DNA of 12,490 nt from DATJPR01 sp035506295 (GTDB taxonomy: Bacteria; Bacteroidota; Ignavibacteria; UBA10030; UBA6906). The notes under the pieces are model-generated. The model had not been told where the DNA came from, did no database searches, and saw nothing but the letters and a program-made list of their open reading frames with translations. How positions within the stretch are numbered: the stretch's first letter is position 1; each line of letters starts with the position of its first letter. The position numbers and the translations under genes were made by a program. This document shows, one piece after another, positions 6,710 to 12,490 of this stretch. The stretch spans positions 1 to 12,490 of the forward strand of contig DATJPR010000210.1 in the NCBI GenBank assembly GCA_035506295.1, given 5' to 3'.

Positions 6710-8701
6710 TCATTGGACAGAGGCGTCGCAGCGGAGGATATGATCCGGGGAATCGGAAGACACGGTGACGGGAAGGACGAGCTTCAACTGTTTGATCAGG
6801 CACAGGCTCTCCTCGTTTTCAGCGCAATAGTAGACGACAAGGTCAACTTCGACGTTGGTCGTGCCTCCGGAAAACGATGCCGGGATCTCCAAGGGAAAAG
6901 TCGGGTTCGGAATGTTCTGCTCGGCGGATCCGGCCGGGATCTGCACGATTGCGCTATCGGCAGCCGAACAACCGATATAGAAAGGCGCGGCGTTATTGAT
7001 CTTGTAGCCACGCGGGACAGACACCGACACCGACACGCGTCCGGATCCTGGCGCTATCCTCATTGGTGGAAGGGTGACCAGATCGCCCACGAATGCCTTC
7101 TTTCGTTTCCTTTCCGCCTCGACAACCTTCCCCATCCCATGGAGCTGGAGAGTTGTCACTTTGCCGGTGGACGGATCCCACTCCCGGATCAAGTGATTGT
7201 TCGTGTCGGTCATGAAGAGAATGCCGTCCAGGAAGCACAGCCCGCACGGTTCATTCAACGTTGCCTCGCCGGCAGGCCCGTCATTCATTCCACTCTTCCC
7301 TGTGCCGATCAACGTTCTGCAGACCCGCGTGGTCGGGTCGATGGTCTTGATCTTGTTGTTGTACGTATCGGCGACGTAAAGAAGTCCATCATGGTAGCAG
7401 ATCCCGATCGGATGCTGAAGACGGACCTCATCGCCTTTCCCATCGACGTCGCCGAAATCGAACAGCCCTTCACCGACGAGCGTGCGGACATTCCCTTTCC
7501 CGTCCGCGGGTATTGATCGTACTCCGCTGTCCTCGCTGTCGGCGATGTAGAGAAGATCATCGTTCACCGTGATTCCGCTCGGTTGAGCGAGCGCGGCTTC
7601 CTGGAGGGGTGCATCGTGAAGATCCTCCCTCCCCGACCCGGCGTACGGTCTTGCTTCCAGCGTGCGAACATTCAGTGTCCAGACCTGATGAGACCCGGCC
7701 ATCGCGATGAACAATGTGTCCATGTGGTACACGAGGTCCCACGGGGAATTCAGAGCGACCGCCCGTCCTCTTCCCGCGACATTGGACGTTGTCGCCTGAC
7801 TCCCGGTCCCTGCGAGCGTGCTCACGGTTCTCGTGGAGAGATCAATCACCCGGACGGCATGGTTTTCCGTGTCCGCGACATAGATGGAATCTCCGTCGAT
7901 CGCGACCCCCTGGGGCTTCCGGAATTCCGCCTTCGCGAACTGGCCGTCCACGAGACCCGCGTCTCCTGACCCGATGACCTCCTCGATGGTCGCCCCGGGC
8001 ATGGAAACCACGAGAATCCTGTTGTGATCGGAATCCGAAATCACCAGGCGATGCTTTTTCCCGTCGGCAGCGATCTTCCCGGGGAATGAAAGGAACGACT
8101 GCGGGGCATGATCGCGCTCGAGGACGAACTTGATCGGGGTCCGATTGATCCTTCCACGGCGGTCGAATTCCTTGATCATACCGTCGATCTCCGGGCGCAT
8201 CGCATCGTACACGCCCTCTCCCGAGTACCGGCCGTAAACCTTGCCTTCCGGATCGATCAGGATGAACGTCGGCCACGCATTCGCGGTGTACGCATTCCAA
8301 ATTTCAAGATCCTTGTCGTTGACCACCGGGTGTCGGAGCCCGTACCGGAGAATTGCTTCGCGGATGTTCTCTGTCCCCTGTTCGGTCGTAAACTTCGCCG
8401 AATGAACTCCGATCACGACGAGTTCATCGGGATAGGCCTCTTCGAGCTTGCGGAGATCGGGGATGACGTGGATGCAATTGATGCAGCAGAATGTCCAGAA
8501 ATCGAGGAGGACGATCTTCCCCCGAAGTTCACGCAGCGAGATCGGATGATCGGTATTCAGCCAGTCGAGCCCCGGCGGAAAATCCGGCGCATTGACCTTG
8601 CCGGCATACGCGACCTGAGCCATAGCCTGCCCCTCCTTCAGTGGGCTTCCACATGAAAGAGCGATCAGGCCGAATGTCGCGACCGCAAGAGCAAATTTCA
8701 T
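6710..8701 (-). CDS. Exported thioredoxin-like and NHL-repeat protein (NHLRC2-like)
   Basis: The product has 663 residues. The N-terminus is a hydrophobic signal sequence ending in IALSC (Cys17), so it is probably a lipoprotein, though the lipobox is not ideal. Residues about 36-185 are a thioredoxin-like domain with FWTFCCINCIHVIPDL; the redox pair is Cys73 and Cys76, and the cis-proline is in NAWPTF (Pro144). A beta-propeller of about six NHL blades follows (about 205-520), with repeats such as VADTENHAVRVID, IADSEDSGVRSI, VADTYNNKIKTID and TDTNNHLIREWD. The last 130 residues form a beta-rich domain. This order matches the NHLRC2 family, whose biochemical role is not settled. A periplasmic thiol-redox or scaffold role is an inference. 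The gene lies 28 bases after the PEBP gene and has only a weak ribosome site. Confidence 0.9.
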   Translation of the reverse strand: MKFALAVATFGLIALSCGSPLKEGQAMAQVAYAGKVNAPDFPPGLDWLNTDHPISLRELRGKIVLLDFWTFCCINCIHVIPDLRKLEEAYPDELVVIGVHSAKFTTEQGTENIREAILRYGLRHPVVNDKDLEIWNAYTANAWPTFILIDPEGKVYGRYSGEGVYDAMRPEIDGMIKEFDRRGRINRTPIKFVLERDHAPQSFLSFPGKIAADGKKHRLVISDSDHNRILVVSMPGATIEEVIGSGDAGLVDGQFAKAEFRKPQGVAIDGDSIYVADTENHAVRVIDLSTRTVSTLAGTGSQATTSNVAGRGRAVALNSPWDLVYHMDTLFIAMAGSHQVWTLNVRTLEARPYAGSGREDLHDAPLQEAALAQPSGITVNDDLLYIADSEDSGVRSIPADGKGNVRTLVGEGLFDFGDVDGKGDEVRLQHPIGICYHDGLLYVADTYNNKIKTIDPTTRVCRTLIGTGKSGMNDGPAGEATLNEPCGLCFLDGILFMTDTNNHLIREWDPSTGKVTTLQLHGMGKVVEAERKRKKAFVGDLVTLPPMRIAPGSGRVSVSVSVPRGYKINNAAPFYIGCSAADSAIVQIPAGSAEQNIPNPTFPLEIPASFSGGTTNVEVDLVVYYCAENEESLCLIKQLKLVLPVTVSSDSPDHILRCDASVQ

Positions 8702-8729
8702 TGGATACCCGGTGATGGACGAATCACGA

Positions 8730-9206
8730 TCACGTCCGTTCGAAATAGCCCGTCATTACGACCTGATCGAGAATTTTCCCCGCGATGGCACTCTGAAATT
8801 GACGAAGGGAGCTCTCACGGGGAAGCGGAAGCTTCTCAATATTGAGTGCATACAACGTGGCAACATAGGGATGCGGCCCCGAGCCTTTGGGCGGTGCCGG
8901 TCCACCGTATCCTTGTTCGCCATAGGTGTTCAGGAGTTCACGCGCGCCCCTGGGCATCCGCTCGGTATTGGACGCGGCCTCGGGGATCTCACGAGCGTTG
9001 AACGGGATGTCGACAACCATCCAGTGGATCCAGTTGTTCGCCACCGGATGGGGATCGATGATCGACAAAACGAACGACTTGGTCTCTACCGGTCCACCGC
9101 TCCATGCAAACCCGGGCGAGACATTTTTTCCCTTGACACTGTGATGCGTGAACCGTGGTGGAATGGATTCCTTGTCCTTGTAGGCAGTGCACGAGAAGGT
9201 AAACAT
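8730..9206 (-). CDS. YbhB/YbcL-type phosphatidylethanolamine-binding (PEBP) family protein
   Basis: Small protein of 158 residues from the PEBP/Raf-kinase-inhibitor-like family; the bacterial members have no agreed function and bind small anionic or phosphate-bearing ligands. Family landmarks in order are NVSPGFAW (28-35), IDPHPVANNWIHWMVVDIP (50-68), YGEQGYGGPAPPKGSGPHPY (95-114) and TLYALN (117-122). Two ligand-site motifs are variant: DPHPV stands where DPDAP is usual, and GPHPY where GPHRY is usual, so the arginine is missing. No signal peptide is visible, so it is probably cytoplasmic. The ATG at 9206 has a GGGGAGG site five bases upstream. The gene begins 16 bases after hemL. Confidence 0.92.
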   Translation of the reverse strand: MFTFSCTAYKDKESIPPRFTHHSVKGKNVSPGFAWSGGPVETKSFVLSIIDPHPVANNWIHWMVVDIPFNAREIPEAASNTERMPRGARELLNTYGEQGYGGPAPPKGSGPHPYVATLYALNIEKLPLPRESSLRQFQSAIAGKILDQVVMTGYFERT

Positions 9207-9211
9207 GGTTG

Positions 9212-9218
9212 CCTCCCC
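9212..9218 (-). promoter_or_regulatory. Shine-Dalgarno site of the PEBP gene
   Basis: GGGGAGG on the minus strand, five bases before the ATG at 9206 and just after the hemL stop. It decides the start, because the open frame extends about 67 codons further into hemL. Confidence 0.7.
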
Positions 9219-9222
9219 ATCG

Positions 9223-10515
9223 TCAGGAAAAGACTTCGTGAAGGGCTTCGGAGTTGGCAGCAATGGTTCGTTCGATATCTTCCGTGCTGTGCGCGGCGGA
9301 GACGAAGCCGGCCTCGAACTGCGACGGGGCGAGATAGATCCCCCGTTCGAGCATCGCATGGAAGTATCGGCCGAATCGTGTGGTATCGCTCGCCCGCGCT
9401 CCGGCATAGTCCTTCACGCAGGCGGGATTGAAGAAGAGTGTTGACATCGACCCGACGCGGTTTTGCGTCAGCGGAAGGCCGAGCGCGTCGATATTCCGCT
9501 GGACGCCGTCGGCGAGCATGGCGGATTTTGCTTCAAGCGCCAGATAGAAGGTCGGGTCCTGCGCAAGCAGGGAGAGCGTTTCGTAACCCGCGGTCATCGC
9601 CAGAGGATTTCCTGAGAGTGTCCCGGCCTGGTACACCGGACCGCTCGGTGCGGTGAGTTCCATAATCTCGCGTCGTCCACCATAGGCCCCCACAGGAAGG
9701 CCGCCGCCGATAATTTTCCCCATCGTGGTGAGGTCCGGGCGAATCTTGTACCGTTCCTGCGCTCCACCGCGGGCCAGTCGGAAGCCGGTCATCACTTCAT
9801 CGAATATCAGGACTACGCCAGCCCGCTGTGTCAGCGCCCGCAGTCCTTCGAGGAACCCCGCCACCGGTGGGACACATCCCATATTGCCCACGACGGGCTC
9901 GACAATCACCGCGGCGATCTTCCCCGGGTTCTCGTCAAGCAGGTGTTCCACCGAGGGAAGATCGTTGAATGTGGCGGTCAGGGTTTCCTGTGCAATTGCG
10001 GCGGGGACCCCCGGGCTGTCCGGCGTCCCGAGCGTCATTGCCCCCGAGCCTGCTTTTACCAGGAACCCGTCTGCATGACCGTGATAGCACCCCTCGAATT
10101 TGACGATGACATCACGTTTCGTGAAAGCGCGCGCGAGCCGAACAGCGCTCATCGTGGCTTCGGTCCCCGAATTCACCATGCGAACCATTTCGACGGAAGG
10201 GACGAGCGAGCTGATGAGCTCCGCCATTTTCACTTCGAGTTCCGTGGGAGCACCGAAGCTGGTTCCGTCGCGGATCACGCGTGCGAGAGCTTCGACCACT
10301 TGTGGATGCGCGTGACCGAGGATCATGGGTCCCCACGATCCCACATAGTCGATAAACTCATTCCCGTCCACATCCCGGACCTTCGATCCCGACGCAGACT
10401 TGATGAACAACGGTGTCCCCCCGACCGATCTGAACGCCCGCACCGGCGAATTCACGCCTCCCGGCATCAGCAGACGAGCCTGTTCAAACAGTTTGTCGGA
10501 GGCGCCTGTCCTCAT
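9223..10515 (-). CDS. hemL: Glutamate-1-semialdehyde 2,1-aminomutase
   Basis: PLP-dependent enzyme of the C5 route of tetrapyrrole synthesis. It converts glutamate-1-semialdehyde to 5-aminolevulinate, the substrate of the HemB encoded just upstream. The product has 430 residues, the usual length. MPGGVNSPVRAF (17-28) is the typical family opening, NSGTEATMSAVRLAR (115-129) binds the cofactor phosphate, FDEVMTGFR (238-246) holds the PLP-pyridine Asp239, and TTMGKIIGGGLPVGAYGG has the Schiff-base Lys267. The ATG overlaps the hemB stop as ATGA and has a GGGAG site eight bases upstream, so translation is probably coupled. Presence of HemL implies glutamyl-tRNA reductase elsewhere in the genome, because no hemA lies in the window. 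Confidence 0.97.
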   Translation of the reverse strand: MRTGASDKLFEQARLLMPGGVNSPVRAFRSVGGTPLFIKSASGSKVRDVDGNEFIDYVGSWGPMILGHAHPQVVEALARVIRDGTSFGAPTELEVKMAELISSLVPSVEMVRMVNSGTEATMSAVRLARAFTKRDVIVKFEGCYHGHADGFLVKAGSGAMTLGTPDSPGVPAAIAQETLTATFNDLPSVEHLLDENPGKIAAVIVEPVVGNMGCVPPVAGFLEGLRALTQRAGVVLIFDEVMTGFRLARGGAQERYKIRPDLTTMGKIIGGGLPVGAYGGRREIMELTAPSGPVYQAGTLSGNPLAMTAGYETLSLLAQDPTFYLALEAKSAMLADGVQRNIDALGLPLTQNRVGSMSTLFFNPACVKDYAGARASDTTRFGRYFHAMLERGIYLAPSQFEAGFVSAAHSTEDIERTIAANSEALHEVFS

Positions 10516-11522
10516 CGTTGATGCTCCCGGGCGAGCACCCTGGCTGCATCCTTTGCAAAGTAGGTGAGAATGAGATCGGCACCGGCACGCTTGATGCTCG
10601 TGAGCATCTCCATCATCACCCTCTCGCCATCGATCCACCCGGCGCGTTCCGCCGCTTTCACCAGCGAGTATTCGCCGCTGACGTTATACGCCGCCGTGGG
10701 CATGCCGAACCGTTCTTTCACCCGGTGGACGACGTCGAGATAGGCAAGCGCCGGCTTCACCATGACGATATCGGCTCCTTCGCGGATGTCCTGGGCAACT
10801 TCACGCAACGCCTCATCGGAATTTGCAGGGTCCATCTGATGCGAGCGTCGGTCGCCGAATTTCGGCGTGCTCTCCGCGGCCTCCCGGAAAGGACCGTAAA
10901 AACCCGACGCATATTTCGCGGCGTACGACATCACCGGAAGATTGGTAAATCCCTCCTCGTCAAGCGCGTGACGGATGGCGCCCACCCGTCCGTCAAACAT
11001 GTCGGATGGTGCTACCATGTCGGCGCCCGCATGCGCGTGGCTGACCGCCTCCTTCACAAGGAGTTCCACGGAGGGGTCGTTCAGGATCTCGTCACCCTGA
11101 ACGATGCCGCAATGTCCATGCGATGTGTACTCGCACAGGCAGACGTCGGTAATGAGCAGGAGATCCGGGACTTCCTTCTTGACGGCGCGCAACGCTTCCT
11201 GGACAACGCCATGGTCGTCATAGGCGCCCGACCCGACCTCATCCTTCTCGGGCGGTATTCCGAAGAAGATCACCGCCGGGATGCCGAGTTTCTTCACGTC
11301 GACGCATTCCCGCACGATCGTGTCCACGGACATTTGATAGACACCGGGCATCGACGAGATTTCCTTCTTCACCCGGCTGCCGGGAACGACAAAGAGAGGA
11401 TAGATGAAATCGTTCGGGGATAGTTCCGTTTCCCGCACCATCGACCGCAACACGCCCGTCATCCGCAATCTTCGCAAGCGCGCGACAGGGTACTCCGCGA
11501 TGACCGTCGATTCGTTCAACAT
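10512..11522 (-). CDS. hemB: Delta-aminolevulinic acid dehydratase (porphobilinogen synthase)
   Basis: Joins two 5-aminolevulinate molecules to make porphobilinogen, the common tetrapyrrole building block. The product has 336 residues, normal for the family. DVCLCEYTSHGHCG carries Cys128, Cys130 and Cys138, the cysteine cluster of zinc-type enzymes. The two Schiff-base lysines are Lys203 in MSYAAKYASGFYGPFR and Lys256 in IVMVKPALAYLD. RSHQMDPANSDEA (227-239) is also family-typical. The ATG at 11522 has AAGGG seven bases upstream; a TTG two codons earlier lacks this spacing. The gene lies 27 bases after the upstream hemG-type gene and overlaps hemL by four bases, so the three heme genes are one unit. 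Confidence 0.98.
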   Translation of the reverse strand: MLNESTVIAEYPVARLRRLRMTGVLRSMVRETELSPNDFIYPLFVVPGSRVKKEISSMPGVYQMSVDTIVRECVDVKKLGIPAVIFFGIPPEKDEVGSGAYDDHGVVQEALRAVKKEVPDLLLITDVCLCEYTSHGHCGIVQGDEILNDPSVELLVKEAVSHAHAGADMVAPSDMFDGRVGAIRHALDEEGFTNLPVMSYAAKYASGFYGPFREAAESTPKFGDRRSHQMDPANSDEALREVAQDIREGADIVMVKPALAYLDVVHRVKERFGMPTAAYNVSGEYSLVKAAERAGWIDGERVMMEMLTSIKRAGADLILTYFAKDAARVLAREHQR

Positions 11523-11529
11523 AGCCAAG

Positions 11530-11534
11530 CCCTT
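11530..11534 (-). promoter_or_regulatory. Shine-Dalgarno site of hemB
   Basis: AAGGG on the minus strand, seven bases before the ATG at 11522. It supports ATG over the in-frame TTG at 11528. Confidence 0.55.
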
Positions 11535-11549
11535 ATCATCTCTGAAACA

Positions 11550-12490
11550 TCATGGATTCGCTTGAAGAATTCTGTGTTCCCCTTTTGATTCTGCAGCAGA
11601 CGCCGCATTCATGCCGAGGTATTTCAACACGCGCTCCGCGATCCGTTGCCCGCTCATGAGACAGTCGCCGACAGCGATCCCTCCCCGGTAGTTCGCACAG
11701 AAAAAGAGGCCGGGATTTGCCGATTCGACCCGGTCGATCGCCTCCATGATCTGCGTGTGGCCGAGATTGTACTGGGGGATAGCGTGTGTCCAACGGATGA
11801 TCTTCCGGTAGACCGGTGGATCCGCCGCTCCAAGAAGCGAGACGATTTCCCTGTGGGTCATCACTGCAAGGTCGTCATCGTTCTTTCCCGCCAGCTCCGG
11901 CTGCCGTGCTCCACCGACGAACGAGGTCAACGCGACGAACCCCGCCGGCGCCCGATGCGGGAACAACGAGGACGACCAGATCGTGCCAAGGATCGATCGC
12001 CGTTCGAGTGCGGGCACAAGGTATCCAAATCCGTTGAGCGGCCGCGAGAATGACGATGCGCGATAACCGAGGAACACCTGCGACACGGGAGGATAGTAGA
12101 TTGAAGCGAGCATCGATCGAAGGGCGGGGGCAAATGATCCGACGAGGTCACCTGCACGGGATGCGGGCACGGCAAGGACGACGGCGTCCGGACGAAGTTG
12201 CGCGGCGATGGTTCCCTGGCGAAGAGTGAAATCGAACGTGTGCCGGCCGTTGCGTTGCCCTGCAAGGGAAAGCGATGTCACTTCCGTTTCACGGTGAAAT
12301 GCATCGCCAAGCTGACGTGCCAGCGCATCCGGAAAAGTCTGCATCCCATCCGCCATCGCAAACATTTTTGCCCGGTCCTTCGCCTTCTCCGCACGTTTTC
12401 TTCGGGCCCGTGCTCCGCCGATCATGCCCCGGACAAGTCCGCCATAATCGCGCTCCAACGCGTAGAGCTTCGGGAATGCGCTCTGCACGC
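11550..12490 (-). CDS. hemG: FAD-dependent protoporphyrinogen/coproporphyrinogen oxidase (HemG/HemY type), C-terminal part
   Basis: Late heme-pathway enzyme that uses FAD and oxygen to oxidise a porphyrinogen to a porphyrin. About 313 C-terminal residues are in the window; the frame is open at the right edge, so the N-terminal FAD-binding motif and the start lie outside. The visible FPKLYALERDYGGLVRGM segment is typical of the middle of HemY-type enzymes, AMADGMQTFPDALARQL follows, and GLFFCANYRGGIAVGDCLMS near the C-terminus is the conserved FAD-contacting end. The Val codon GTG near the edge is internal, not a start. Without the N-terminus I cannot tell protoporphyrinogen from coproporphyrinogen specificity. 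It precedes hemB by 27 bases and is probably co-transcribed. Confidence 0.93.
   Translation of the reverse strand, partial: VQSAFPKLYALERDYGGLVRGMIGGARARRKRAEKAKDRAKMFAMADGMQTFPDALARQLGDAFHRETEVTSLSLAGQRNGRHTFDFTLRQGTIAAQLRPDAVVLAVPASRAGDLVGSFAPALRSMLASIYYPPVSQVFLGYRASSFSRPLNGFGYLVPALERRSILGTIWSSSLFPHRAPAGFVALTSFVGGARQPELAGKNDDDLAVMTHREIVSLLGAADPPVYRKIIRWTHAIPQYNLGHTQIMEAIDRVESANPGLFFCANYRGGIAVGDCLMSGQRIAERVLKYLGMNAASAAESKGEHRILQANP

Noticed and set aside
7017..7036. Short repeated GACACC units in the thioredoxin-NHL gene
   Set aside because: They encode a VSVSVSV beta strand in frame; only about three units, so not a meaningful tandem repeat.
10518..11423. A 301-codon plus-strand open frame opposite hemB
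   Set aside because: Antisense shadow of hemB; the hemB frame has all metal and Schiff-base residues.

Overview
This is an ordinary, densely coding chromosomal window of moderately high GC. I count 11 protein genes, two of them cut by the window edges, and see no RNA genes, CRISPR arrays, insertion sequences or phage genes. The LepA N-terminus (MQYIRNFCIIAHIDHGKST) and the type I signal peptidase with a long insertion between its lysine box and its GDxRxNSxDSR box resemble the Bacteroidota/Chlorobiota/Ignavibacteriota (FCB) side of Bacteria. Several genes carry good Shine-Dalgarno sites (GGAGG, GGGGAGG, AAGGG), which argues against a typical Bacteroidota genome and fits an Ignavibacteria- or Chlorobi-like lineage better. 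This placement is an inference from sequence style, not a search. The coproporphyrinogen/protoporphyrinogen oxidase is of the FAD-dependent, oxygen-using type, so at least some oxygen tolerance is likely. Layout: (1) Positions 1-3187, minus strand: lepA, then lepB, then a second divergent lepB copy that runs off the left edge. This is a translation-factor and protein-export operon. (2) Positions 3188-3443: a divergent promoter region with a sigma70-like promoter on each strand and a terminator-like hairpin in the lepA leader. (3) Positions 3444-5454, plus strand: a HAD phosphatase of the phosphoserine-phosphatase type followed by an L-2-hydroxyglutarate oxidase-type FAD enzyme, probably one transcript and possibly metabolite repair. 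(4) Positions 5467-12490, minus strand, read from right to left: the 3' part of a hemG/hemY-type oxidase, hemB, hemL, a YbhB/YbcL-type PEBP protein, an exported thioredoxin-NHL protein (NHLRC2-like), and a membrane-anchored SGNH hydrolase. Gaps here are from minus 4 to 28 bases, so this looks like one operon that starts outside the window. How the genes work together: HemL makes 5-aminolevulinate from glutamate-1-semialdehyde, HemB condenses two of these to porphobilinogen, and the HemG-type oxidase acts near the end of heme synthesis. The three genes downstream of the heme genes are linked to them only by position. The two gene blocks meet tail to tail with only 12 bases between lhgO and the SGNH gene and no visible terminator. 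I did not find a clear undescribed system. The most interesting leads are the tandem unequal signal peptidases, the hairpin in the lepA leader, and the envelope genes carried on the tail of the heme operon.
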